Source: Bradyrhizobium ottawaense (GTDB lineage Bacteria > Pseudomonadota > Alphaproteobacteria > Rhizobiales > Xanthobacteraceae). Taken from it: a DNA stretch of 64,000 nucleotides. Each line of letters opens with the position of its first letter. Position 1 is the stretch's first letter. The stretch is taken from contig NZ_CP029425.2 in assembly GCF_002278135.3 (NCBI RefSeq), positions 8,408,001 through 8,472,000 of the forward strand, written 5' to 3'. The translations under genes were made by a program, and so were the position numbers. Positions 26,270-35,677 of the stretch are shown in pieces. The notes beneath the pieces are model-generated. The model was not told the origin of the DNA, made no database searches, and saw only the letters and a program-made list of their open reading frames with translations.

Positions 26270-27262
26270 ATGGACGACGAGTTCAGGCAGCGCCTCGAAC
26301 AGCGAATGGAGCAGCTCGAAAATCGCGTCGCGCTGCTCGAAAGGAATCAGGATCTCATCGCCGCCGGGCAAAGGCGATCCTCGCTCCGGAGCCTCTGGCG
26401 GCGTCCGCCGATGTGGACTTTCGAGCAATATCCTCCGCGCCTGCTCAACCTGACGGCCTTCCCGCCGGCACCCTCGATCCACGAAAATGCACCGCGGATC
26501 GCGATGGTCACGCCGAGCTACAACCAGGCGCAATATCTCGGCGCCACGATCGACAGCATCGTGAGCCAGAACTATCCGAACCTGTATTACCACGTGCAGG
26601 ACGGCGCCTCGATCGACGGCACGGCTGATCTCCTGAAGGGCCGCGGCGAGAGCATCAGCTGGAGGAGCGAACCTGACAGCGGACAATCGAACGCCATCAA
26701 TCTCGGCTTCGCCGGCGTCGACAGCGAGATCATGGCCTATCTCAACAGCGACGACATGCTGCTGCCGGGGACGCTGGCCTATGTTGCCAACTACTTCACA
26801 TCGCATCCGCATGTCGACATCGTCTATGGCCATCGCGTCTTCGTCGATCGCGAGGGACTCGAGGTCGGCCGTGCCGTGCTGCCGCCCCATGACGGGCGCG
26901 CGCTGCAATATGCCGACTATATCCCGCAGGAGACGATGTTCTGGCGCAGGCGCGTGTGGGACAGAGTCGGTCCGATCGACGAGAGCTTCCACTACGCGAT
27001 GGATTGGGACTTCATCCTGCGGGCACAGGCCGCGGGATTCAAATTCGTGCGCCTGCCGCGATTTCTCGCCTGCTTCCGAATCCATGATGCCCAGAAGACG
27101 GCATCGACCTACGCGATCGGCGTCCGGGAGATGGGCATCTTGAGGCGCCGCGCTCTCGGCTTCGATCCGACACAGATACAGATTCGCCGCGCCATCGCCC
27201 CCTATCTCGCGAGGCAGGTCGTCTTTCACTACGCCCACAAGCTGAGCCTGCTGGGGTACTGA
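26270..27262 (+). CDS. Family 2 glycosyltransferase with N-terminal coiled coil
   Basis: 330 residues. The first 35 (DDEFRQRLEQRMEQLENRVA) look like a short coiled coil. The GT-A catalytic domain follows from about residue 78: RIAMVTPSYNQAQYLGATID, VQDGASIDGTADLL and the metal-binding LNSDDMLLPGTL. The ED-like base region is FHYAMDWDFILRAQAAG. It resembles WcaA-type transferases acting on polysaccharides. It ends 10 bp from the convergent glycosyltransferase at 27273-28928, with no room for separate terminators. Confidence 0.88.
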   Translation: MDDEFRQRLEQRMEQLENRVALLERNQDLIAAGQRRSSLRSLWRRPPMWTFEQYPPRLLNLTAFPPAPSIHENAPRIAMVTPSYNQAQYLGATIDSIVSQNYPNLYYHVQDGASIDGTADLLKGRGESISWRSEPDSGQSNAINLGFAGVDSEIMAYLNSDDMLLPGTLAYVANYFTSHPHVDIVYGHRVFVDREGLEVGRAVLPPHDGRALQYADYIPQETMFWRRRVWDRVGPIDESFHYAMDWDFILRAQAAGFKFVRLPRFLACFRIHDAQKTASTYAIGVREMGILRRRALGFDPTQIQIRRAIAPYLARQVVFHYAHKLSLLGY

Positions 27263-27272
27263 GCGGTGACGA

Positions 27273-28928
27273 TCACTCACCTCGCGCCGCGCGGACGTCG
27301 TGATCGAGCCAGATCCGCTCGAGCCCGATGCCGAGAGGTCGCGCGTCGGAGCTCAGTCCGAGATCCGCGGGAGAGCGTGGATCGGATAGCGACAGGCTGA
27401 TGGTCAACGTCCCGTCGGCGGCAATCGCGGCGGGATCGAGCATCAACCTGCGCAAGCCCGCGAACGCCTCTCTCGAGAATGTCAGTTGCTGCGGCGCTCC
27501 GTTGCCGACGCGGCAGGCCGCCCGCAATTGCGGATTTCCGTCGGAAACGAAGGCCCGGCACGCCAGCACAAGCTCGACCGGCCGTGACGGAATGGGATGG
27601 ACCTCGAACCGGAGCACGCAATTCCTGCCAATGGACCAGGTGCCCCATTGCTCCGGCTCGCTCCATCCCTCGATCAACGCGGCGACGCCCGCTCCGCCAT
27701 GCGCGAATTCGAGCTCCTTCACGCCGAGGACCGGCGAGGACACGGGAGCCTTCAGAGCGGCAGGATCGAGCGGCCCCTGATCCGGAACGAACTGCGCGAT
27801 CACGCGCACTGCGTCCGCAATCGAATTGAGCCCAAGCGCAGAACCATCCAGCTCGTAAACCACACGGTTCGGTCCGGTCACGCGAACACCCCCGCGGGGT
27901 GGCGGCCGATCCGCAAGGCGGGCAGGAATGATGATGTCGGCGACGTCGAACCCATGCGTGCGGGCGAGTTCGCCGATGGTCTGCACGGTCCGATCATACA
28001 GGGGCGGCCGATGGTTGATGTCGGTCGCGAGCGCCTGTGCCAGCGCCTTGAAGTCGAGCCGCACATCGCCGTGATCCGCCAGCAGCAGACGCTTGAGGAC
28101 AAGCATGTCCTTGGCGATGAAGAGCTGGAGGGCGTTGAGATCGGGGAGTTGGGGATCCTCGTCAATGGGTCCGAAATCGCGCGCCCCTCGCGGCGTCTCG
28201 AGCAGATCAGTGGTCTCGAAGAACAGCGCGTGACCGGTGCTGTGCTGCGAGAACCCGGCCATGCTCAGAGGCCGCGACAGTCGGATAAAACTGTCGGTCA
28301 GTGCGGCGTTGGCGATACCGGACGCCACGTCGGGTGATAGACCGATGAAGTAGCGCCCACCGATCGCGCGCATCCGATCGATGATGCTGCGGCGGACGAA
28401 CGAATTGTAGATCATCGGCAGATGCGCATAGTGCGCCTGGAAGCCGAAGATGCGCGCCAGCTCGTCGCGTGACGACACTCGCTTCACGGACGAGGTCAGG
28501 TCGATCTCGGCGAGCAGCCGGTTGCGGAAGGCCGGATGGTAATAGCTCGGCCAGTGATAGGTGTAGGCGCTCCAGCTCAGGAGATCGATGTTTCGGTCGG
28601 AGAGCATCTCCGATGCCGTGGCACAAGCGTAGGGCATCAGCCCGTCATCGTCGCCGATGAAGGCGACGTACTCGCCCGAGGTGTGGCCGAGCGCCGCCTC
28701 CCAATTGTCGGTCATGGTCAGAACGGTCTCGCTGGCAAAATGCCTGAAGCGCTCGTCCTTGAGGTCTGCAACGATCCTCGCAATCTCGGGATTACCGCCA
28801 TTGTTCTGAACGATGAACTCGCAATCTGCATGCGCAGGCTGGCACGCCATGGTCGCAAGCGCGTGGCGAAGCGTGTCGGGACGATCGAGGGTCGGCACCA
28901 CGATGGACAGCAGCGGCATGATCACCAT
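27273..28928 (-). CDS. Family 2 glycosyltransferase with C-terminal beta-rich domain
   Basis: 551 residues. The GT-A domain starts at PLLSIVVPTLDRPDTLRHAL, with FIVQNNGGNPE and the metal site FIGDDDGLMPYA near residue 95. The middle (about 230-360) is mostly helical. The C-terminal about 130 residues (GWSEPEQWGTWSIGRNCVLRFEV to GIGLERIWLD) look like a beta sandwich whose ending SSDARPLGIGLERI resembles DSRRLGLSVASIEV of the transferase at 20619-22103. The ATG at 28928 is followed by another at 28919 (MPLLSIVV), which may be the true start. Substrate unknown. Confidence 0.85.
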   Translation of the reverse strand: MVIMPLLSIVVPTLDRPDTLRHALATMACQPAHADCEFIVQNNGGNPEIARIVADLKDERFRHFASETVLTMTDNWEAALGHTSGEYVAFIGDDDGLMPYACATASEMLSDRNIDLLSWSAYTYHWPSYYHPAFRNRLLAEIDLTSSVKRVSSRDELARIFGFQAHYAHLPMIYNSFVRRSIIDRMRAIGGRYFIGLSPDVASGIANAALTDSFIRLSRPLSMAGFSQHSTGHALFFETTDLLETPRGARDFGPIDEDPQLPDLNALQLFIAKDMLVLKRLLLADHGDVRLDFKALAQALATDINHRPPLYDRTVQTIGELARTHGFDVADIIIPARLADRPPPRGGVRVTGPNRVVYELDGSALGLNSIADAVRVIAQFVPDQGPLDPAALKAPVSSPVLGVKELEFAHGGAGVAALIEGWSEPEQWGTWSIGRNCVLRFEVHPIPSRPVELVLACRAFVSDGNPQLRAACRVGNGAPQQLTFSREAFAGLRRLMLDPAAIAADGTLTISLSLSDPRSPADLGLSSDARPLGIGLERIWLDHDVRAARGE

Positions 28929-29130
28929 TTGAGAGAATGAGGGTCACGGTTTCCTAGCATCTTGCCGGACCGTTCGCACTTTCGCCAAAAGTCTCGTGAT
29001 GCTAGCCTCATCGCCAAATCTTTGTCGTCAAGTCTTGCCCATTCCGCCTCGCGGCATGGAGCGGCCAGGATCAGCCCCCGAAGCCGCCGCGGGGCGCGCG
29101 TTGCAACAAGAACAAGAAGTGAGGAAGCGC

Positions 29131-31350
29131 ATGGAAGCTCAAGTGCCCGCCGCATCGGTCTCTCCGCGCCCATGGTCTCCACCGCCCGACGCCGGAGAGA
29201 TCGTCAAGGGCATCCATGCCATGCTGCACCCGCACAACATCGTGCTCGTGGGCGCGACCGACAAGCCTGGCAATTATGCCGAACGCATCTGGAACAATCT
29301 GATCAAGTACGGTTACGAGGGCGGCCTCTATCCGGTCAACGCCAAGCGGGAGACGATCTGGGGCGTCCCCTGCTACAAGGACTTTGCGAGCCTCCCGGAA
29401 AAGCCGGATCACGTTCTGGTGCTGGTGCCGGCGCGCTTTGCGGTCCAGGTGATCCGCGACGCCGCGGCCGCCGGCGCACGGTCGGCCACCATCGTCACCT
29501 CGGGCTTCAGCGAATTGCAGGACGAGGAAAGCCAGAAGCTCGCGGCCGAATTGCAAGCGGCGATACGTGAGACCGGACTTGCCGTCACCGGCCCGAATTG
29601 CCTCGGCAACCTAAGCGCCGGCGAAAAGCTCTTCACCAACATCGATGATCGCATCGTCACCATGGAACAGGGCGCGGTGGCGATCGCCGGGCAGTCCGGC
29701 GCGATCGTCATGGCGATCCGCCAGGCGCTGGAAGACCGCGGTGTCGGTGTCGGCTACATGGTCACATCAGGCAATGAGGCCGGGCTCGAGACGCCGGACC
29801 TGATGCGCTATTTCGCCGAGGACCCAAGCATCAAGGTGATCGTCGTCTACCTCGAAGGCGTGCGCAACACCAAGGCCTTTCGCGATGCCTGCAAGGCGGC
29901 GCGCGCTGCCAGCAAGCCCGTGATCGCACTTAAGCTCGGCGCCTCCGAGGGCGGCCGCGCCGCGGCGATGGCGCATACCGGCGCGCTCGCGGGCTCGATC
30001 GAGACGTTCGACGCCGTTGCAACGCGCGAAGGCGTGATCCGGGTCGGCGGCCTCGACGAGCTGATCGAGACCACGGAATGCTTCGTTCACTCCGTCGTGC
30101 CCAAGGGCGACCGGCTCGCGGCGGTCACGCTGTCGGGCGGCAAGCGGGGCATGCTGCTGGATGCCTTCTATGCCGAGGGCCTGAACTTTGCGCCGCTCAG
30201 CCCGCACGTCGGCTCCGAACTGGCGAAGATGCTCGGGCCGGGGTCTATCGTCGGCAACCCGCTCGACGCCGGCTTTGCCGCGGTGGTCGATCCCTCCGTC
30301 TACATGAAGTCGATCAAGCTGATGATCGACGATCCTGATATCGACATCGTCATCGTCGATGCCGAGCTGCCGAAGACGCCGCACGAGCTGCGCGAGCGCA
30401 ACTTGCGCATCGTCGATGACATGGCGCGCCAGGGCGGCAAGCCCGTGATCTATATCAGCGCGATGTCGATCGGCTTCACCGACTTCACCAAGGCCTTGCG
30501 CAAATCGCTGCCGCATCTCGCAGTCATGCAGGGCATGGACCGGGCGGTGACCGCGATCAAGTCGCTGCTCGACTACGCCAAGCTGCGCAAGGAGGTGCCC
30601 GACATCGTCTCGAGCTCGAAACCCGCCGCGCGCGCCGTGCTGGAGAAGGCGCTGAAATCGGCGAGCGGCGCCGCACTCGACGAGGTCGCCTCGAAGAAAC
30701 TCTTGAAGGCTTATGGCATTCCGATCTCGAAGGAGGCGATCGCACAGACGGCGGCCGAGGCGGTGAAGATCGCCAAGCAGATCGGCTTTCCGGTCGTGGC
30801 AAAACTCGTCAGCGCCGAGATCCTGCACAAATCCGACATCGGCGGCGTGGTATTGAACCTCAACAGCACAGCTGACGTGAAGAAGGCGTTTGCCGCCATC
30901 ACCGCCCGGGTGAGCAAGTTGAAAGGCAAGCCCAAGCTGGACGGAATCCTGATCGCGCAGCAGGTCAAGGCCGAGCTCGAGCTCGTCGTCGGCGCCTCGC
31001 TCGATGCCGAGATGGGACCTGTCGTGCTGTTCGGTACCGGCGGTATCGACATCGAGCTGATGAAAGACGTCGCGCTCGCCGGCGCGCCGCTGGACGAGGC
31101 CGAGGCGCGGCTCCTGATCGGCCGCACCAAGGCCGGCATCAAGCTGCGCGGCTATCGCGGCAAGCCGGCCCTGCACGAGGCCTCCGCGGTGAAAGCGCTG
31201 GTCGGCCTTTCCAATTTGATCGCGGATGCCGGCGACCGGATCGCCTCGATCGACATCAACCCGTTCCTGATCAACACCAGGACGGGCGTAGCGGTCGATG
31301 CCCTCATCGTCCTCAACAACGCCGCGGCTAGACGGGTTGCCGGGCATTGA
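29131..31350 (+). CDS. NDP-forming acyl-CoA ligase (acetate--CoA ligase family)
   Basis: 739-residue fused alpha-beta enzyme that makes an acyl-CoA from acid, CoA and ATP through a phosphohistidine intermediate. Order: CoA-binding Rossmann domain (about 25-150, HNIVLVGATDKPGNYAERIW), succinyl-CoA-ligase-like domains (about 165-480) with the phosphorylated histidine in MAHTGALAGS (His282), and an ATP-grasp domain (about 510-730) with KLLKAYGIPISKEA, FPVVAKLVSAEILHKSDIGG and the C-terminal IDINPF. The frame is open to 28996, but GAGGAAG five bases before the ATG at 29131 fixes the start. It stands alone between a divergent glycosyltransferase and a solitary MCE gene. Acid specificity (acetyl, pimeloyl, feruloyl and others are known) cannot be inferred. 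Confidence 0.92.
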   Translation: MEAQVPAASVSPRPWSPPPDAGEIVKGIHAMLHPHNIVLVGATDKPGNYAERIWNNLIKYGYEGGLYPVNAKRETIWGVPCYKDFASLPEKPDHVLVLVPARFAVQVIRDAAAAGARSATIVTSGFSELQDEESQKLAAELQAAIRETGLAVTGPNCLGNLSAGEKLFTNIDDRIVTMEQGAVAIAGQSGAIVMAIRQALEDRGVGVGYMVTSGNEAGLETPDLMRYFAEDPSIKVIVVYLEGVRNTKAFRDACKAARAASKPVIALKLGASEGGRAAAMAHTGALAGSIETFDAVATREGVIRVGGLDELIETTECFVHSVVPKGDRLAAVTLSGGKRGMLLDAFYAEGLNFAPLSPHVGSELAKMLGPGSIVGNPLDAGFAAVVDPSVYMKSIKLMIDDPDIDIVIVDAELPKTPHELRERNLRIVDDMARQGGKPVIYISAMSIGFTDFTKALRKSLPHLAVMQGMDRAVTAIKSLLDYAKLRKEVPDIVSSSKPAARAVLEKALKSASGAALDEVASKKLLKAYGIPISKEAIAQTAAEAVKIAKQIGFPVVAKLVSAEILHKSDIGGVVLNLNSTADVKKAFAAITARVSKLKGKPKLDGILIAQQVKAELELVVGASLDAEMGPVVLFGTGGIDIELMKDVALAGAPLDEAEARLLIGRTKAGIKLRGYRGKPALHEASAVKALVGLSNLIADAGDRIASIDINPFLINTRTGVAVDALIVLNNAAARRVAGH

Positions 31351-31353
31351 GGC

Positions 31354-31445
31354 CGTAGGGCGGATTAGCGCCAGCGTAAATCCGCCGATTGACACGACTG
31401 CTGAGGCGAAAACGGCGGGTTACGCTTCGCTAACCCGCCCTACGT
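31354..31445. repeat. Dispersed palindromic repeat, family D
   Basis: CGTAGGGCGGATTAGCGCCA on the left and GCTTCGCTAACCCGCCCTACG on the right, with internal GTAAATCCGCC / GGCGGGTTAC arms. It lies between the acyl-CoA ligase stop and the MCE gene, 50 bp before the latter's start. Confidence 0.75.
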
Positions 31446-31494
31446 ACCATCCGGGCTCCTTCCAACTTCCCCGCTTTGGCCGTAGAATCGCCTG

Positions 31495-32325
31495 ATGGCA
31501 CGCGCGAGTAATCTGGTGATCGGAACGGCGACGCTGGCGGTGATCGCCGTGGCGTTCGGCGGCCTGCTCGGCGTGCAGAAATGGCGCACCATCCAGAGCC
31601 GCAGCCAGTTGCGCGTGGTGTTCGAGGGCGGCTCGGCCAGCGGCCTGCGCCGCGGCGGGCCAGTCAATTTCGATGGCGTGCCCGCGGGCCAGATTCTGTC
31701 GATCAAGCTGGACAATCCGCGCAGGATCGTGGCGCTGGTGATGCTCGACAACACCGCGCCGATCCGCAAGGACACCGTGGCCGGCATCGAGTTCCAGGGC
31801 CTCACCGGCGTTGCCGCGATCTCGCTGATCGGGGGCGCGCCCTCTGCGCCGCCGGTGCCGCTGGACTCGGACGGCGTCCCCGTGCTGACCGCCGATCTCA
31901 GCGACGCCGAATCCATCGTCGACACCCTGCACAGTGTCGACCGCACCATTGTCAGCAACGCCCCCGCGATCAAGGAGGGCCTGCGCACGTTCGAGGACTA
32001 CACCGCCGACCTCCGGAGCAAGGGTGGCGAAATCGACTCCGTCATGGCCAAGGTCGACACCGCCTTCGCGGGCTTTGATAAGGCAGTCACGAAGATCGAG
32101 GGCGTGGTGCCCGGCTTCGTCGACGGCAAGGCCGACGAGCTGTTCGAGAAGATACAGGGGCTGCACGAGCTCGCCGACACCATGAGAAAGAAATCGGCCG
32201 GCTACCTCGAGGACATCCGTCGCTCGCTGCTCGACGTCAGCGAGGCCGCCAACAAGATGAGTGGGACGCCGGCCCCCACTGCCGCCCCGCGCCCGCCGCG
32301 CAAGCCGCCGCAGAAGAAGCAGTGA
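31495..32325 (+). CDS. MCE-family (MlaD-like) membrane-anchored lipid-transport protein, solitary
   Basis: 276 residues. An N-terminal anchor (NLVIGTATLAVIAVAFGGLLG) is followed by one MCE domain (about 35-115): LRVVFEGGSASGLRRGGPVNFDGVPAGQI and GIEFQGLTGVAAISLIGG are its two conserved cores. The region from about 140 to 255 is predicted helical/coiled (TIVSNAPAIKEGLRTFEDY, MAKVDTAFAGFDKAV), as in MCE proteins that form periplasm-spanning tunnels. The C-terminus is proline- and lysine-rich. Known MCE proteins work with an MlaE permease and MlaF ATPase encoded nearby; neither is present here. It may use components encoded elsewhere. Confidence 0.88.
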   Translation: MARASNLVIGTATLAVIAVAFGGLLGVQKWRTIQSRSQLRVVFEGGSASGLRRGGPVNFDGVPAGQILSIKLDNPRRIVALVMLDNTAPIRKDTVAGIEFQGLTGVAAISLIGGAPSAPPVPLDSDGVPVLTADLSDAESIVDTLHSVDRTIVSNAPAIKEGLRTFEDYTADLRSKGGEIDSVMAKVDTAFAGFDKAVTKIEGVVPGFVDGKADELFEKIQGLHELADTMRKKSAGYLEDIRRSLLDVSEAANKMSGTPAPTAAPRPPRKPPQKKQ

Positions 32326-32337
32326 GGCCTCCCCTAT

Positions 32338-32355
32338 CCTCCCTCTCAAGGGAGG
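32338..32355. terminator. Hairpin between convergent genes
   Basis: CCTCCCT-ctca-AGGGAGG, a 7-bp perfect stem in the 40-bp gap between the convergent MCE and autotransporter genes. No T tract, so its role as a bidirectional terminator is only suggested by position. Confidence 0.4.
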
Positions 32356-32365
32356 CGACCATGCC

Positions 32366-35300
32366 TCACCACGCGTAGCGCACGACGCCCTTGCCGGCGT
32401 AGGAGCGGGTGAGGTTCGAGAACTCTCCCTCGAACGTCGCCGATGCAGACCAGCCGTTCATCCAGTTCATCTGCGCTGATGCCGTGGTCAGAGCCGAATC
32501 GCGCGCCTGGGCGGCACCGTTCACGACGAAAGCCGATCCCGGCAGGGTCTGGAACACCGCGCCCACAGTGCGGTCCGGATTGTAGTCATGCGCCCAGGCG
32601 AGGCGGCCGCGCAGGGTCATGAGGCCACCGGCCGCGGCAAACGACCTGTCTGCGCGCAGGCCGAGTTCGGTGCGGGTGCTGGTCACGTCCTTGGCGGCAT
32701 AGTTGAGCGCGAAGACGTTGCTGCCGACCACGGCTGCCTCTGCATAGCTGGGAAGGCTGAACAAGGTGGCCTGGAGCGCCGCATACGGCGTGAGGCCGGC
32801 CCACCGCATGGCATAGCGATAGCCGCCCTCGATGCGGCCCGACACGGCATTGGCGTCGAACTGCGCACGCAGCTGGTCATAACCGGCAGCCGTCACGACG
32901 CGGTTGGTCGTGACGTCCTGCCAACCATAGGCGAGCGCCGCCGTGATGTAGGCAGGTCCCGCCGTATGACGCACGAAGGCGCCGGCCTGGAACAGGTCGG
33001 AGCGGCCCCAGCCGAGCCCGTTGACGTTGAAGGCGGTCCCGCCACCTGCGAGTGCAAAGCCCGCAATCGTCGACGGCGAGAAGCGGTAATCGAGGCCCAC
33101 GGCAGTGCCGTAGACACTGCTGCTCGTGGTGTTCGAGCCGAGGCCGGCATTGCCGTCCGTGGTCTGCGAGCCGCCATAGCCGGCCGTCCACACATCCCAG
33201 CGCTGCTCGAACGTTGCCGCCGGTGCCTTGCGATAGATCGAGGCGAAGGCGTCGCGCGCGCTCTTGTCGCGCGCATTCGCGTCCGCGGCAAATGGCGACG
33301 CGCCAGGCGTGCCGCTGCGTCCTGAGCTGAAGACGTCGGTCAACAGGCTCATGAACAGGTTCATCGCATTGAACGTCGTCTGCTGCGATCCCGTTGCGGA
33401 TTCACCCGAGGCCTGCGTCAGGCCCCCGGGACCAAGTCCCGCGAGTTCGGCCTGCAGGAAGCCGTTGGTGTTGAAGAAGTTCTGAAGCGTCGTGGCGACG
33501 TTCTGCTGGTTGACGTTGAGCGCGTATTTCGCGCCGTAGTTCAGCGTGAAATCGAGGATGACCTCGTTCGACCCGACGGTCGTCGTGCCGATGAGGCCAC
33601 CCGGTGCGGCAACACCCGAAAAATTCCCGACGGAGGTGCCGAAGAAGTTCATGATCGAATAGTGCTTCATCACCGCGGCGCCCGGATACAGCGCGACGCC
33701 GACGGTGCCGTCCAGCGCGACATTGCCGGTAACGAGCGCGTGGCTCGTGCTGGATCCGCTACCGACCTGCACCACATAGACCGAGCCGGACTGAAGCGTG
33801 AGATCGCCCTGAACCTGCATGCTCGAGCCCGGGCCGCCGTCGCCGGGCGCATAGATGCCGCCGTTGGCGATGAGGGTATTGCCGACGATTCCGGCGCCGA
33901 AAAACGCACCACCTGCATTCACGGTGGTCAGGCTCGACTGCGAGATGTCACCATCGACCCGCAGGATGCCGCCGTTCACCGTGGTCGTGCCGGTGTAGGA
34001 GTTCGTCCCCGAGAGGATCAGCGTGCCGCTGCCGACCTTTTCCAGCGAGCCGGGGCCGGCGGGACCGCAACCGCAGGTATCACCGATGACGCCGCTGACC
34101 TCGGTCGAGAGGTTGTTACCGCCGACGACGAGGGTATTGCCGCCGCCGATGTAGTAGAAGCCGCTGCCTTCGATCGATCCTGCGGTGATGCGACCATCGC
34201 CGGCCGGACCGGTGCCTCCACCGAAATCGACGACGCCGGTCCCGGTGGTGATGAAGCGTGCGTTGCCGCCGGTGGAGTTGTCGAAGAATTCGGTCCTGCC
34301 GCCGTCCTTGGTGATGATCGTGGCATTGCCGGCCGTGGTGAACGCGCCGAAATCGGTGAGACCATCCGCTTCATTGATGATGGTTGCATTGCCGGCGGTC
34401 GCCGTGTCGGAGCCGGCGAACGTCCCGAACACGGTCCCGCCAAAATCCTTGTTCACGATCGTCGCCGAGCCCGCCGAAGATTGCTCGATGAATATCGTGC
34501 CGCCGCCATTCTGGTTGGTGATGTTGGCCGTGCCTGCATTAGTCCGTCCGAAGAAGCCGATCAGGCCGCTGTCATTGATGATGGTGGCCCGACCGGCCGT
34601 CGCGGTGTCGGCTCCACCCCCGAGCGGATCGCCGAAATACACCTGGCCGTTGTTGGTGATCACGATCGAGCTGGCGGAGCTTGCGTTGAGGAACATCGTC
34701 GTGCCGGAGAAGTCGTTCAGGATCGACGTGATCCCCGACGTGTCGGCATTGACGATGCTGAAGAGGCCCTCGTTGGTGACGGCGCCGACCATGCTCGCGG
34801 TGTGGGTCGCGTCGCCGAGCTGCAGAGATCCGCAATTGCAGATGAAGGTGCCGCCGGTATAGGAGTTCGCGCCGAGCAGCGCCAGGATACCTGGTCCCTG
34901 AACATTGATCACGTCGCTGCCGACGATGCGGGAAGCGATCACGGCCGAGGGATCCGCAGTGCCGGTCACATCGTTGGTGACGAACGTGGTGCCGCCCGCA
35001 GCCAGCCTGAGGTCGCCGCCCTGAATGGTATAGATCGAGCCGTCGGCGGTGAGGTCGAAGCCCACGAGGCTGGTGAGTTGCACGCCGCCCGGCGTCACCG
35101 TCACCGTGCCGCCCGTCGCCGGCGTCGAGGGAGCGCTGCTTCCGAACAGCGTGCCGGCTGACGCAGGATCGTAGGCCGTGCTGGTCCCGCCAAAGACGTC
35201 GGTCCAGTTGGTCGTAGTGTTGTCCCAGACGCCGCCCCCGCCGTTGACGATGCCGTTCGGCGTGGTCTGAGATCCGTTGAAGACCTGTTGGGCCCCGACG

Positions 35301-35413
35301 GGGCTCGCCATAACGATTGCGCTCGAGACGAAGCCGGCCCCGAATGCCACGCGCATTGCCGCGGCACTCCGGCGCGGGCAACTCCCCCCGCTCGATCGCA
35401 ACCAAGCCCCCAC
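32366..35413 (-). CDS. Autotransporter (type Va) outer-membrane protein
   Basis: 1015 residues. A signal peptide (about 20-41, ending ASPVGA|QQ) precedes a long glycine-, threonine- and asparagine-rich passenger (about 42-720) predicted to form a beta helix. Residues about 225-395 contain imperfect 20-25-residue units of the type AGxATIxNxxGGxTxF, and two autotransporter-associated strands LSGTNSYTGTTTVNGG and LLGANSYTGGTF are present. The last about 275 residues form the beta barrel (WDVWTAGYGGSQT... to the C-terminal aromatic signal VVRYAW). The GTG at 35413 has AGGA upstream; an ATG at 35356 just before the hydrophobic core is an alternative. Function of the passenger (adhesion or other) is unknown. 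Confidence 0.92.
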   Translation of the reverse strand: MGAWLRSSGGSCPRRSAAAMRVAFGAGFVSSAIVMASPVGAQQVFNGSQTTPNGIVNGGGGVWDNTTTNWTDVFGGTSTAYDPASAGTLFGSSAPSTPATGGTVTVTPGGVQLTSLVGFDLTADGSIYTIQGGDLRLAAGGTTFVTNDVTGTADPSAVIASRIVGSDVINVQGPGILALLGANSYTGGTFICNCGSLQLGDATHTASMVGAVTNEGLFSIVNADTSGITSILNDFSGTTMFLNASSASSIVITNNGQVYFGDPLGGGADTATAGRATIINDSGLIGFFGRTNAGTANITNQNGGGTIFIEQSSAGSATIVNKDFGGTVFGTFAGSDTATAGNATIINEADGLTDFGAFTTAGNATIITKDGGRTEFFDNSTGGNARFITTGTGVVDFGGGTGPAGDGRITAGSIEGSGFYYIGGGNTLVVGGNNLSTEVSGVIGDTCGCGPAGPGSLEKVGSGTLILSGTNSYTGTTTVNGGILRVDGDISQSSLTTVNAGGAFFGAGIVGNTLIANGGIYAPGDGGPGSSMQVQGDLTLQSGSVYVVQVGSGSSTSHALVTGNVALDGTVGVALYPGAAVMKHYSIMNFFGTSVGNFSGVAAPGGLIGTTTVGSNEVILDFTLNYGAKYALNVNQQNVATTLQNFFNTNGFLQAELAGLGPGGLTQASGESATGSQQTTFNAMNLFMSLLTDVFSSGRSGTPGASPFAADANARDKSARDAFASIYRKAPAATFEQRWDVWTAGYGGSQTTDGNAGLGSNTTSSSVYGTAVGLDYRFSPSTIAGFALAGGGTAFNVNGLGWGRSDLFQAGAFVRHTAGPAYITAALAYGWQDVTTNRVVTAAGYDQLRAQFDANAVSGRIEGGYRYAMRWAGLTPYAALQATLFSLPSYAEAAVVGSNVFALNYAAKDVTSTRTELGLRADRSFAAAGGLMTLRGRLAWAHDYNPDRTVGAVFQTLPGSAFVVNGAAQARDSALTTASAQMNWMNGWSASATFEGEFSNLTRSYAGKGVVRYAW

Positions 35414-35677
35414 GCTCGTTCCTCACCCGCGGCGCTCCCCAGCGGCGCCGCGGGGAACTTAGGCGAAGAGGATGGGCGGTAGAACTACGGGGCATCGAAA
35501 ATCTGCCAACGGGACCCCCAGTTCGGGCAGATTCAACAGCCCATGTTGTAACCGCGCCACGGTTTTGCCGGGCGCCATTCCCATTCCGCGCACATACGGA
35601 CGCATGAGAACGTCCGCATTTGTGGACGGCCATTCACATCAATGGTTGACCGTCCAACTCATGGGGCCGGCAAAGGC

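Noticed and set aside
29767..31395. A 542-codon open frame on the minus strand
   Set aside because: Antisense to the NDP-forming acyl-CoA ligase; no motifs.
33662..35161. A 499-codon open frame on the plus strand
   Set aside because: Antisense to the autotransporter; repetitive Asp/Arg/Ala composition mirrors the passenger repeats.
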